A program made the translations under genes and the position numbers. This document shows, in pieces, positions 8,279-16,784 of a stretch of 41,272 nucleotides of DNA. The notes beneath the pieces were generated by a model, which was given only the letters and a program-made list of their open reading frames with translations, did not search any database and was not told the origin of the DNA. The stretch spans positions 1 to 41,272 of the forward strand of contig JAWKUK010000035.1 in assembly GCA_041398605.1 (NCBI GenBank), in the 5' to 3' direction. The DNA comes from JAWKUK01 sp041398605 (lineage in GTDB: Bacteria; Planctomycetota; UBA1135; GCA-002686595). Position 1 is the stretch's first letter. Each line of letters begins with the position of its first letter.

Positions 8279-10981
8279 TCAGCGGAAGGTGAGCGCTCGC
8301 GCGGCGCTTGTATTGGCCGAGCCGGCGCCGCTCGGGGTACGGTCGCGGTGCCAGAGCTGGAAGGTGAACGTCTCGCCCGGCTGGACGAAGCGCACCTGGG
8401 CGCTGGTCGCGAGCGGCGCCGTCGCGATGAGGTGCCGTTGCACGCCCGCGGGATCCGCGAGCTGCGGCGGCGCAGCGAGGCGCCCGACCGCGCCGCCGAC
8501 ACACAGCGCGCCGTTGCCAAACGGCAGCGGCGTCGGCGGCGCGCTCGCGTCGCCGATGACGAGGACGCCAAACATACCGCCCGGCTCGAGGCCCGAGACC
8601 ACGGCCGCGAGCATGCCACCGGCGAAGGGCGAGCCCTCGAAGTCGAGCGCGGCTTGGACTCCGGTCGCGTTCGGCGCGCCGCCGGCGCAGAGCGCCGTCG
8701 AGCGGCCGGCGAACAGGTCGAGGGTCACGAGGCCGCCGCTGGCGAAGCCAATGGCCGAAGCGTCGACGACCGCGACCACGCGCCCGCGCGCCGCGTCGAT
8801 CTGGGGCGCCGTCACGAACGGCACGGGCGCGGGCGTCTCCTCGACGGGCGCGAACGCCGACCCAGCGAACCGCGTCACTTGGAAGCGGTCGCCAAGCCCC
8901 AGCACGAGCGTGTCGTTGGCGACACAAAAGCCCGTGCACACGCGGTCTCCGAGCGACGCGAGCGTGACGCCCGTGCGCGCGTCGAGGGCGACGAATCCCG
9001 CGCTCGTCGCGCCCAGCGCCGGCGTGACGGTCAGGTTCGCGAAGAGGACGTCACCGCTCGCGTCGAGGGCGAGCCCGCCGCCGACCGCAAAAGGCGCCCC
9101 CACAGCCGGGTCGTCGCGATCCGTGCGCGCCCAGAGCGGCTGGAGGCCGGCGGCGCTGACCGAGAACGTCTGGACCCCTGAGACGAACTCAGGATCGGCG
9201 AAGTGGACGCGTGCGCCGTCGGGCGCGAGAGCCATGGCGAGCGGCACGTCCGCGACGCGGTCGATCACGGTCTGCTGCACGAGGTCTAGGAGCTCCGCGG
9301 TCGTGGAGACAGCCATGACCGGATCGCGCGACACCGCGACCGCGCGCTGCGCGGCAAAGTCAATCGCGATGGACGACACGCGCCGCGAGTCGAAGTTCGA
9401 ACGGAACACCGTCCGCGATGCCAGGGCGAGGCGGGCGCTGGGCGTCGGGTTCGCGCTCGCCGTGTCGACGCGCACGAGGGAGTCTCCAGGCGTCCCTTCG
9501 ACCCGCAGCCACGCATCGCCCCCGCTCGGCGCAGCGACGATCTCGACGACGGGGCCGCTCAGGCTGAAGCGCGCGCGCTCCGTCGGCCCAGCGGGGCCGC
9601 GCGGGTCCACGACCAAGACCGTGCCGTCCTCGCAGCCGACGAGGACGAGGCCGTCCGCGCGCTCGGCGAGGGCGATCGGGCCCCGCGGCACGGGAAGGTC
9701 GCCCACGACGGTCCCGGCGCGCAGGTCGAGCGACGCGACGCGGTCGCTCTGTTGGAACGAGACGAGCGCGCGGTCTGCGCCCGAGTTGGGGCCGCGGCCC
9801 AACGCCGTGATCATAAACGGGCCGTCGCGCTCGGGCCCGACTCCCGTCGAGACGTCGAGGGCACCAAGGAAGGGTACGCCGCTGGCAACGTCGACGATGA
9901 CCAGGCGCTCTCCCGCGACGAACCCGAGATAGCGGCCGCTCGGATCGGTGAGCTCGACGAACGATCCGCCTGGCGCTTCGAAGATCGGAACCTGCGCGAC
10001 GGGGCTCAACGCGCTGTCGTACAAGAGGCCGCCCCTGCTCGGTGCAAACACGAAGACCTGTGAGAGGTCGAGCGAGGCGGCAACGCGGCTGCCAACGTCG
10101 AGGGCCTGGCTCGGGACGCTCGGACCGCCCAACGAGTGCGCAGCGCCATCGAGCGGCAAACGCGCCAAGCGCCCGTGCAGCACGACGTGACACGCAGCGG
10201 CGGTCAGGTCGACTTGGAGCGCCGCTGGCGCAATGTGGCTCCACAGCGTCGTCGTCTCCAGGACCTGCAGCGAGCGCGCGTCGTGCTCGAGGTAGAACGT
10301 CGCAGCGGGCGCCGTGCGCGTCCAAGCGGTGATGACTCGGCTGCGATCGCCGCTCTGGCCCACGATGCGAGTCGTAAAGCTGAACGGGAGGGCTTGGACC
10401 GCGGTCGTCGCGCCGGTCAGGAGGTCGATCGCGTGGAGCTCGCGGCTCGTGGCATCGCCGGCGATCACGACGAGCGTGCGATCGTCCGCGGCGAGCGCAG
10501 CGCGCAGGGCGCCCTCGAAGTACGGCCCCGCATAGGCCGGCAGCGGGACGTACGCGACCTCGCTGCCCGCGGCGAGGTCAATGAGCGAGGCATGCGTCTC
10601 GCCCAGCACCACGGCGCGCGCCGCGCCGCGCGCGAGGATCACCTGCAGCTCGTCCTGCGTCGAGTACGTGCTGGAGGCGAGGGCGCTGTGGTTTGGGAAC
10701 CCGAAGAGGTCCAGCCGGTGCGCGGCGAAGTCCGCGGCGACGTACTGTGCGCCGCCGGGGAGAAACTCGAGCGTGGAGTAGCCCGTGCTGGACGAAACGG
10801 CCGGGGTGACCGCGCCCGTATTGAGATGGATGGTGTTGATGCCGCCCGATTCATGGGCGACGAGCAGCTCTGGACGCACGGGGTGGAATGTCGCGGCGCG
10901 AGGCCGATCGTCGTCGGCCGGGTCGTGGAGATCGACGAACGTGGTCTGGGCCGCTGCAAAGAGGGCGTAGGCAAGGATCAT
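8279..10981 (-). CDS. Large secreted propeller-like protein with planctomycete C-terminal domain
   Basis: A 900-residue protein beginning with a short signal peptide (MILAYALFAAAQT). Most of it is beta-strand repeats with patterns such as VASLDLRAGTVVGDLPV and LVGCEDGTVLVVDPRG, typical of WD40/YVTN-like propellers. The last 100 residues (NGALCVGGAVGRLA ... GETFTFQLWHRD ... LTFR) match a C-terminal domain common in secreted planctomycete proteins; the same 'W.FQ.W.RD' signature occurs in the broken gene at 23444-24720. I cannot name a function. The ATG at 10981 is preferred over a GTG three codons upstream because it starts directly with the hydrophobic core. No catalytic motif was seen. Confidence 0.7.
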   Translation of the reverse strand: MILAYALFAAAQTTFVDLHDPADDDRPRAATFHPVRPELLVAHESGGINTIHLNTGAVTPAVSSSTGYSTLEFLPGGAQYVAADFAAHRLDLFGFPNHSALASSTYSTQDELQVILARGAARAVVLGETHASLIDLAAGSEVAYVPLPAYAGPYFEGALRAALAADDRTLVVIAGDATSRELHAIDLLTGATTAVQALPFSFTTRIVGQSGDRSRVITAWTRTAPAATFYLEHDARSLQVLETTTLWSHIAPAALQVDLTAAACHVVLHGRLARLPLDGAAHSLGGPSVPSQALDVGSRVAASLDLSQVFVFAPSRGGLLYDSALSPVAQVPIFEAPGGSFVELTDPSGRYLGFVAGERLVIVDVASGVPFLGALDVSTGVGPERDGPFMITALGRGPNSGADRALVSFQQSDRVASLDLRAGTVVGDLPVPRGPIALAERADGLVLVGCEDGTVLVVDPRGPAGPTERARFSLSGPVVEIVAAPSGGDAWLRVEGTPGDSLVRVDTASANPTPSARLALASRTVFRSNFDSRRVSSIAIDFAAQRAVAVSRDPVMAVSTTAELLDLVQQTVIDRVADVPLAMALAPDGARVHFADPEFVSGVQTFSVSAAGLQPLWARTDRDDPAVGAPFAVGGGLALDASGDVLFANLTVTPALGATSAGFVALDARTGVTLASLGDRVCTGFCVANDTLVLGLGDRFQVTRFAGSAFAPVEETPAPVPFVTAPQIDAARGRVVAVVDASAIGFASGGLVTLDLFAGRSTALCAGGAPNATGVQAALDFEGSPFAGGMLAAVVSGLEPGGMFGVLVIGDASAPPTPLPFGNGALCVGGAVGRLAAPPQLADPAGVQRHLIATAPLATSAQVRFVQPGETFTFQLWHRDRTPSGAGSANTSAARALTFR

Positions 10982-11220
10982 GGCTATCACACCGGCCGCC
11001 GGGCGTCTGGCAGCCAGCGACCGGTAGCACGGCCAGCGCGCGAGGTATCACTTCGCTGCGGGGTTCTCGGCGCAGGCGTGTGCGCCCTCGCAATGCAGGA
11101 CGCGGCGCGTGGCGCACCTCGCCGGCGCACCTCGCCGACGAACCTCGCCGACGAACCTCACCGGCGCCCTTCACCGGCGCACTTCACCGGCGCGCTTCAC
11201 TGGCGCCTGGCCGTGGCGCG
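10982..11220. other. Intergenic stretch holding the teaA-end repeat array
   Basis: These 239 bp lie between the teaA stop and the start of the propeller gene (both minus-strand). Nearly half is the 13-bp repeat array described separately. The remaining part must hold the propeller gene promoter, but I see no clear consensus. Confidence 0.5.
11115..11205 (-). repeat. 13-bp tandem repeat just after the teaA stop codon
   Basis: Seven units of 13 bp begin at 11115, 11128, 11141, 11154, 11167, 11180 and 11193, with consensus CAC(C/T)TC(G/A)CCGGCG on the plus strand; an eighth decayed unit (11206-11218) reaches to 3 bp from the stop codon. In the gene direction four units contain TGA, at 24, 37, 50 and 63 nt after the start of the real stop codon, which covers all three reading frames. 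Confidence 0.85.
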
Positions 11221-12294
11221 TCAGTCGCCGTTCTGCGCGCGCTCGATCGCTGCGAGGAGCGCGTCGAGCAACCGCGACCCGCGCTCGCCGACCTCCGCAC
11301 GATAGGTCTCGCGTACAGGCAGCGCGAGCTGGCGGAAGCGCTCGCGTTCGGCCTCGTCGAACTCGATCATCACCATGTCGGGCTTGCGCTCACGGATGCG
11401 CTCGAGGCGCTCCGCGTTCATGCGGCGCTGCACGTCGTGCAGATAGACATCGAGCTCGGACACGACCCCCTCGACCAGCTCACGGCGCTCGGGCTCGAGC
11501 CTGCCCAAGAACCTCTCGTCGCTGACGAGGGTCGTCAAGAACGGCGCCGGCCTCGAGAAGATCATGTGGCTCGTCACTTCATAGAAGCTCATCTCCTCGA
11601 TCGCGAACACCGGGTTCACCTGCGCATCGATCATGTTGAGCTGCAGCGCGCTGTAGACCTCGCCGTAGGGCATCGCCTGCGGGCTCGCGCCATAGGCCTC
11701 GTATGCCGCCAGGAGCAGCGGCGACGTCATCGTCCGGATCTTCACACCCGCGAAGTCAGCGGGTTCGTGAATCGCACGCTGCGTCGTCCACACCATCCAC
11801 CCCTCTGGCAGGATCGACAGGAGCTCCAAGCCCTTCTCAGGGAACAGCGGATCCAGCTGGTCCCTGAAGGCCCGATCGCTGATCGCGGCCAAGTTCACGT
11901 CGTCGTCGTCCGAGAACACAAAGTGCAGCAGGAACACCTGCACCTCCGGGATCGTCTTGCCCAAGTGCCCTGGTGACGCCATCGCGAACTGCAGGGAGCC
12001 CATTCGGAGCTGCTCGGTCAGGTCGTCGCTCGTACCGAGCGTGCCATACGGATAGACCTTCACCTCCACCTCGCCCGCGCTGCGCGCTTCGATCAGGCGC
12101 TTGAACTCCTGCGCGTACGCGTCCTGCACCGATCCCGCGGCCTCTTCGATCGCAAAGCGCCAGACCGTCGCGCCACCGGCGTCGCCCCCACCGCCGCACG
12201 CGACGGGCAGAACGCTCGCTGCGAGAACGGCGAGCAACGTGGTCAGAGAGCGTCGCGCGCTGCACGCGCGCTTCGAGTATGAGGGACTTCGCAT
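11221..12294 (-). CDS. teaA: TeaA-like ectoine/hydroxyectoine TRAP substrate-binding lipoprotein
   Basis: A 357-residue DctP-family protein. A charged N-terminus and hydrophobic stretch lead to VACGGGG, a likely lipobox with C33. The mature part follows Halomonas TeaA closely: WRFAIEEAAGSVQDAYAQEF against WRYAHEE...VQD.FAQ.F, LGTSDDLTEQLRMGSLQF, KIRTMTSPLL..AYEAYGA and NPVFAIEEMSFYEV. The early Glu, the Arg of KIRTMT and the Asn of NP.F, which hold ectoine in TeaA, are all present; a TeaA Trp in PWGEVY is Tyr here (PYGEVY). It should capture ectoines outside the membrane for TeaBC. It is transcribed away from teaBC, unlike the usual teaABC operon. Confidence 0.88.
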   Translation of the reverse strand: MRSPSYSKRACSARRSLTTLLAVLAASVLPVACGGGGDAGGATVWRFAIEEAAGSVQDAYAQEFKRLIEARSAGEVEVKVYPYGTLGTSDDLTEQLRMGSLQFAMASPGHLGKTIPEVQVFLLHFVFSDDDDVNLAAISDRAFRDQLDPLFPEKGLELLSILPEGWMVWTTQRAIHEPADFAGVKIRTMTSPLLLAAYEAYGASPQAMPYGEVYSALQLNMIDAQVNPVFAIEEMSFYEVTSHMIFSRPAPFLTTLVSDERFLGRLEPERRELVEGVVSELDVYLHDVQRRMNAERLERIRERKPDMVMIEFDEAERERFRQLALPVRETYRAEVGERGSRLLDALLAAIERAQNGD

Positions 12295-12366
12295 GGTGCG
12301 CTCGCGTGTCGGCTAACGGCAATTGGGGCCTTGGGTCTTCGACGCACAGCGGGTAAGGTCGCGTGC
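12295..12366. promoter_or_regulatory. Divergent teaA/teaB promoter region
   Basis: Only 72 bp separate the teaA and teaB start codons, so both promoters and any operator must overlap here. A minus-strand GGCCCCAATTGC resembles a sigma-54 site, but the GG and GC pairs are 8 nt apart rather than 10, so I do not call one. Confidence 0.45.
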
Positions 12367-12915
12367 ATGAAGAGGCTGTACGGCGCCTTGCATCGACTGC
12401 AAGGCGGGCTGCTGGCGGCGGCGATGCTCCTCATGGCCGCCACGACCATCCTGAACGTCTTCGCCCGGAACGTGCTCGGGGACACGCTCGCTGCGACCGA
12501 GGAGCTCAACCGCTTCTTGATCGTGCTGGTGTGCTTTGTGGGTCTGAGCTACGCGGCAGGCGAGGGGCGCCACATTCGCATGACGGCGCTCAGCGACGCG
12601 CTGCCTCGCGCCGCGCGCCGCTGGCTGCAAGCGATCGTCTGCGTGACGACGTCCGCCTTGCTCCTCGTCTTTGCGTACTACGCGGCGAGCTACGCCCTGG
12701 ACGTGGACCGTCGCTCGCCGGTGATGGGCGTGCCGCTGCGCTGGGTCTACCTGATCGCGCCCGCTGGCTTGTTCCTCGGCAGCCTCGAATACGCGCTGGC
12801 CGCGGTAAGCAACATGCGAGGCCCGGACGTCTACCTCTCGTTCGAGCGTAGCGATGGCTACGAAGCGCTCGACAGCGGGCTCGAAGGCGCGCTCGAGCGC
12901 GAGCAAGGAGCCTGA
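12367..12915 (+). CDS. teaB: TRAP transporter small membrane subunit (DctQ/TeaB)
   Basis: A 182-residue protein with four hydrophobic segments at roughly 12-34, 48-62, 87-109 and 125-145. FARNVLGDTLAATEELNRFLIV and the later GEGRHIRMTAL fit the DctQ signature 'R....W.EE..R....W..F.G......HI'. It forms the membrane complex with the large subunit encoded 6 nt downstream. The ATG at 12367 was chosen over an in-frame ATG at 12331, which would add a charged leader before the first helix. A ribosome-binding AAGGAG for teaC lies in its last codons. Substrate specificity is inferred from the TeaA neighbour. Confidence 0.85.
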   Translation: MKRLYGALHRLQGGLLAAAMLLMAATTILNVFARNVLGDTLAATEELNRFLIVLVCFVGLSYAAGEGRHIRMTALSDALPRAARRWLQAIVCVTTSALLLVFAYYAASYALDVDRRSPVMGVPLRWVYLIAPAGLFLGSLEYALAAVSNMRGPDVYLSFERSDGYEALDSGLEGALEREQGA

Positions 12916-12921
12916 GCGCCG

Positions 12922-14223
12922 ATGGCCTCGCTCGCGCTCACGCTGGGGATCGTCCTCGTGGTCCTCTTGCTCCTCGGGTTCCCGATGAAGGTCCCGCTCC
13001 TCGGAGCGGCGCTGCTCGCGGTCCTCCTCTTCGAGCCCTTCCGCTACTCCAGCCCCGAGGTGCTCGTTCAACAGTGGATCACGGGCATCCAGCCGGCGGC
13101 GCTGATCGCCGTGCCGATGTTCATGCTGGCGGCGGAGATCATGACCCGCGGGCAGGCCGCCGATCGCCTCCTCGACGTCGTGACGAGCTTCGTCGGACAC
13201 CGGCGCGGCGGCTTGCCGATCACCGCAGCGGTCAGCTGTACGCTGTTCGGCGCGATCTCGGGCTCCACGCAGGCCACCGTCGTCGCTGTCGGCGGGCCGC
13301 TCAGGCCCCGGCTCGTGCGCGCCGGATACCCGGACTCGTTCGCCATGGCGCTGATCATCAACGCCAGCGACATCGCGCTCCTGATCCCGCCGAGCATCGG
13401 CATGATCGTTTACGGCGTCGTGTCGGGGACGTCGATCGGCGAGCTCTTCCTGGCGGGGATCGGGCCAGGCTTGTTGGTGCTGGTGCTGATCTGCGTCTAT
13501 TGCCACATCGCGTCCGTACGCCTGGGCGTCCCTCCGCTCCCGCGGGCGAGCCGCAGCCAGCGGCGGCAGGCGCTGAAGCGCGCGCTCTTGCCCGCTGGGT
13601 TCCCCGTCATCGTCGTCGGCGGGATCTACTCGGGCGTGTTCAGCCCGACCGAGGCTGCAGCGGTCAGCGTCCTGTACGCGGCAGTGCTGGAGTTCATCGC
13701 CTTCCGCAAGCTGAGGCCGAGGGACCTCTTCGCGATCGCGCGCTCGACGGCGCTCGTAACGGCGGTCGTGTTCGTCCTGGTCGGCGCGGGGCAGGCGTTC
13801 TCTTGGGTGGTCTCCTATGCCGAGCTGCCGCGCCTCTTGGTCGAGAACGTCTTCGGGCTGAACGAGGGCTCGAGCCAGCTCCGCGTGCTGCTGTCGATCG
13901 CGCTCGCGACGTTTGTCGGGTGCATGTTCGTGGACCCGATCGTCGTGATTCTGATCCTGACGCCGATCTTCGCGCCGGCGGCCGCGAGCGCAGGCATCGA
14001 CCCAGTCCTGGTCGGCACCGTGGTCACCATGCAGGTCGCGATCGGCTCCGCCACACCCCCGTTTGGCTGCGACATCTTCACGGCGATCGCGATCTTCAGG
14101 CGGCCGTACTGGGAGGTCATCCGGGGCACGCCACCGTTCCTCGCGATCCTGCTGCTGAGCTCGCTGCTCGTCATCCTCGTACCCGAGATCGCGCTCTTCC
14201 TGCGCGATCTGGCCTTCCGCTAG
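12922..14223 (+). CDS. teaC: TRAP transporter large permease (DctM/TeaC)
   Basis: A 433-residue protein with about 12 hydrophobic segments, the normal DctM length. Family motifs are clear: PMFMLAAEIM, FGAISGSTQATVVAVGG (the 'GA.SGS..A..AA.G' motif), PPSIGMIVYGVVS, VFSPTEAAAVSVLYA and FVDPIVVILILTPIF. It imports the TeaA-bound solute using a sodium gradient. It forms an operon with teaB (AAGGAG at 12904-12909, 6-nt gap) and converges with marC. Together the three proteins should recover ectoine that leaks out or is met in the environment, alongside synthesis by the neighbouring operon. Confidence 0.9.
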   Translation: MASLALTLGIVLVVLLLLGFPMKVPLLGAALLAVLLFEPFRYSSPEVLVQQWITGIQPAALIAVPMFMLAAEIMTRGQAADRLLDVVTSFVGHRRGGLPITAAVSCTLFGAISGSTQATVVAVGGPLRPRLVRAGYPDSFAMALIINASDIALLIPPSIGMIVYGVVSGTSIGELFLAGIGPGLLVLVLICVYCHIASVRLGVPPLPRASRSQRRQALKRALLPAGFPVIVVGGIYSGVFSPTEAAAVSVLYAAVLEFIAFRKLRPRDLFAIARSTALVTAVVFVLVGAGQAFSWVVSYAELPRLLVENVFGLNEGSSQLRVLLSIALATFVGCMFVDPIVVILILTPIFAPAAASAGIDPVLVGTVVTMQVAIGSATPPFGCDIFTAIAIFRRPYWEVIRGTPPFLAILLLSSLLVILVPEIALFLRDLAFR

Positions 14224-14267
14224 CGGCTCACCACAATCTATAGCAGCAACGTCCATAGCCTCGGTGG

Positions 14268-14882
14268 TCATTGCGCCGCGACCATGTTCGTGACGCCAGC
14301 GCGGATCATCGAGACCGCCATGGCCGCGAGCAGCAAGCCGAACACCTTGCCGATCGTCCGCACGACGCCGCGGCCGACGAAGGTGACCGTCTTCTCTGCG
14401 CTGATCAAGAGCGCCCCATTGACGAGCCCGTTGACCAACAGCGCGAACGTCGCGACCAAGACGCCGTGGGCCTCGCTGATGTACAGCGCCGCGGCGAGCG
14501 TCGCGGGGCCGACCATCATCGGGACGCCGAGGGGGACGAGGCCGACCTCGGCGACGCTCGACCCCGCATCGTCATTCAGCGCGCTGAGCGGCTCCTTGCG
14601 CTGCTCCCTGGAGAACAAGAGGTCGAAGATCGCGAACACAAGCAGCACGAGGCCGCCCGCCACGCGCACGTCGTTGATGTCGCTCCCCATCGCTTGCAGG
14701 ACGGAGCCCCCCGTGACCACAAACGCGACCGCCGTGACGTTCCCGACCAGCAGCGCGGACAGGAGAACCCGCCTGCGCCGCTCGCGCGGCACAGGCTCCA
14801 CGACATCGAGCACCACCGGCAGGATCGGCACGATATTCGCCACCAGCAGCAGCGACAGAACGTGGTCGAGCCAGTCGTTCAC
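14268..14882 (-). CDS. marC: MarC-family (UPF0056) membrane protein
   Basis: A 204-residue protein with six hydrophobic segments. The pattern VANIVPILPVVL near the N-terminus, GGLVLLVFAIFDLL, and VPLGVPMMVGPATLAAAL (the 'PLA.P...GP..I' motif) identify the MarC family, whose function is unknown; the older link to multiple antibiotic resistance was withdrawn. It starts at a GTG 30 nt after the eutA-ectD stop on the same strand and is probably the last gene of the ectoine operon. Whether it helps osmolyte handling is unknown. Confidence 0.85.
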   Translation of the reverse strand: MNDWLDHVLSLLLVANIVPILPVVLDVVEPVPRERRRRVLLSALLVGNVTAVAFVVTGGSVLQAMGSDINDVRVAGGLVLLVFAIFDLLFSREQRKEPLSALNDDAGSSVAEVGLVPLGVPMMVGPATLAAALYISEAHGVLVATFALLVNGLVNGALLISAEKTVTFVGRGVVRTIGKVFGLLLAAMAVSMIRAGVTNMVAAQ

Positions 14883-14912
14883 GAGGGCCTCCTTCCAGGG
14901 CGCGGTCGCCGA

Positions 14913-16784
14913 CTACCGAGCGCCATCCGGCGCAGCGAACGGGTCGGAGAGGCTCTGGTGCAGCGACGGCAGCGGGACGCCCGCAAAGCGCGGGTCGTGG
15001 CTCCCGATGTGCTCTGGCCGCGGCTCTGCGATGGCGAACGGGCGCGCCGCTGGCGTATTGGACACGGCGTTGTAGACGGCGAAGAACATGCACCGGCCCC
15101 AGGGAGAGATATTCGAGTGGCTCCCGTGGATCGTGTTGCAGTCGAAGAACACGACGTCGCCGGGCTCGCCGCGGCAGTACTCGATGCCGTGCTCGTTTGC
15201 CAAGCCCCGGAACACCTCGGCGGGCAGCTCAGGGCCGCGCGAGAGGGCGCCCCGGACGTATCGCTCGGAGTCCGCAGGGTCGCCGTACGCCTGCACCATG
15301 CGGCGGTGGCTGCCAGGCATGACCATCAGCGCACCGTTGGCGGGCACGGCGCGCTCAAGCAGCACCGCCATCGAGATCGCGCGCATGCGCGGCATGCCGT
15401 CCTCGCAGTGCCACTGCTCGAAGTCCTGGTGCCAAAGGAAGCCGCTTCCGCCGCGGCTGCGCGCGCTCCTGCCGCGCTGGTAGTTGATGCGGCTCTGGTG
15501 TACGTAGACGTCTTCGCCGAGCAATTGCCGCGCGACGTCAACGAGGCGCGCGTCACAGATCGTGCGTCGCGCCAGGTCGCCCGCGGACAGCATGTGCGGC
15601 GCGTGCTCCGGCGGCAGGTGGATCTGCCAGATGCTCTTCAGGGTCGGGCGCTGATCGTCGTCGTCGACGAGCGACCCGCCGCGCTCGGTGATCACGCGCA
15701 TGTCGGTGCTGCGGTCCAGCTCTTCGTACGACTGCGCCTCGTAGTGCTCGCGGAGCGCCTCGGTCGCCTCGCGCAGCGCGCGCACTTCCGCCGGCGAGAA
15801 GACCTGCCTCAGCACCAACGCGCCCCGTCGCTCGTAGCGGTCGACGTGCTCGGCAGGCAGCGGGCCAGCAGCGCGCGCGTCGCGGCTGACGACGGGATCG
15901 ACGCGCTCGACGAGCCCTGGCGCGGGCACGCGGCTCGGGTAGTGATCGACGTCGCGCCCTTGGTCAACCACGGGCGGCACGCGCAGCCGCACGGGCGCTT
16001 CACGACGCCCGGACAGCAACGAGCCAAAGCCGCCGACCGCATCCTCGACACCAGCCAACCTCAGGAGGTGCCAGAGGAACGCCTGTTGGGAGGTCAGCAC
16101 GGGCTTGCCGAGCTCGTCCTCGAGCGCATCGATGAACCCCGGCTCGCAGGTACGAAAGGCGCTGCAGCCGAGGATCAAGGCGTCGGCCCGGTCGCTGTCG
16201 AGCTCTTTGGCGAGGGACCGGAGCGAGCGCATCGACACGGAGGTGATGTCCTCATCTGTCGTCAAGCCAAGGTTGCGATGGGCAACGACCTCGTGGCCGC
16301 CGGCGGCGAGCATCACGAGGTTGCGCTCGTGCAGCTCGTCGATGTAGGGCGTGAGGAGCGCGGGGCGCCGCGCGCCCATGTGCCGGAGCGCGGCGAGCAT
16401 CGCGGTCGCCATGTCCGTGACGCGGGCGCCGGGGTGCGCCGCGCGCAGCTCCCGCTGCACCTCCTCGGGCCCGAGCGCGAAGGCGAGCGACGTGCACGCC
16501 AACCCGACGGCGTCCAACGACCCGGCCGGCCGCAGGGTCGCCGCCGCGCGCTGGAGACGGCCGCGGGCGGTCGCGTAGTTCGCGAGGTCGAGGGCCTCCC
16601 CGTCCAGCTCGAGCTTCTGCAAGCGGAGCCGCACACCAGGGAGCCGCGCGATGAGCCCAGGCCCCTCTTCGTCGAGGGTCAGGTCCGTGGGGAGCTGCAC
16701 GCAGCCCAATGTGGCGCGCGGGCGTGCGTCACGCTCGATCAGGACGCGCGGGCTGCGCTTGAGGCCGGTGGCGTCTATCGTCAT
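14913..16784 (-). CDS. eutA-ectD: EutA-like Asp/Glu racemase fused to ectoine hydroxylase EctD
   Basis: A 623-residue two-domain protein. Residues 20-258 match ectoine-utilisation protein EutA of the Asp/Glu racemase/maleate isomerase superfamily, with both catalytic Cys: GLACTS (C97) and LGCSAFR (C207), followed by GKPVLTSQQAFLWHLLRLAG. After a linker, residues 281-605 form a full EctD, starting DHYPSRVPAPGLVERVDPVV. The EctD signature is FLWHQDFEQWHCEDGMPRMR, with iron ligands H452, D454 and H553 (TIHGSHSN). EctD turns ectoine into 5-hydroxyectoine using Fe(II), O2 and 2-oxoglutarate. The ATG overlaps the ectC stop (ATGA). EutA usually belongs to a hydroxyectoine breakdown set (EutABCDE), none of whose other members is here, so the racemase domain's role is open. 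Confidence 0.88.
   Translation of the reverse strand: MTIDATGLKRSPRVLIERDARPRATLGCVQLPTDLTLDEEGPGLIARLPGVRLRLQKLELDGEALDLANYATARGRLQRAAATLRPAGSLDAVGLACTSLAFALGPEEVQRELRAAHPGARVTDMATAMLAALRHMGARRPALLTPYIDELHERNLVMLAAGGHEVVAHRNLGLTTDEDITSVSMRSLRSLAKELDSDRADALILGCSAFRTCEPGFIDALEDELGKPVLTSQQAFLWHLLRLAGVEDAVGGFGSLLSGRREAPVRLRVPPVVDQGRDVDHYPSRVPAPGLVERVDPVVSRDARAAGPLPAEHVDRYERRGALVLRQVFSPAEVRALREATEALREHYEAQSYEELDRSTDMRVITERGGSLVDDDDQRPTLKSIWQIHLPPEHAPHMLSAGDLARRTICDARLVDVARQLLGEDVYVHQSRINYQRGRSARSRGGSGFLWHQDFEQWHCEDGMPRMRAISMAVLLERAVPANGALMVMPGSHRRMVQAYGDPADSERYVRGALSRGPELPAEVFRGLANEHGIEYCRGEPGDVVFFDCNTIHGSHSNISPWGRCMFFAVYNAVSNTPAARPFAIAEPRPEHIGSHDPRFAGVPLPSLHQSLSDPFAAPDGAR

Noticed and set aside
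11115..11205. CRISPR array
   Set aside because: Units are 13 bp and directly adjacent with no spacers, and there are no cas genes.
12325..12345. Possible sigma-54 promoter upstream of teaA
   Set aside because: The GG and GC pairs are only 8 nt apart, while sigma-54 requires 10.
12313..14271. A 652-codon open frame opposite teaB and teaC
   Set aside because: Its low-complexity Arg/Asp/Glu composition is the usual antisense shadow of a GC-rich membrane protein gene.
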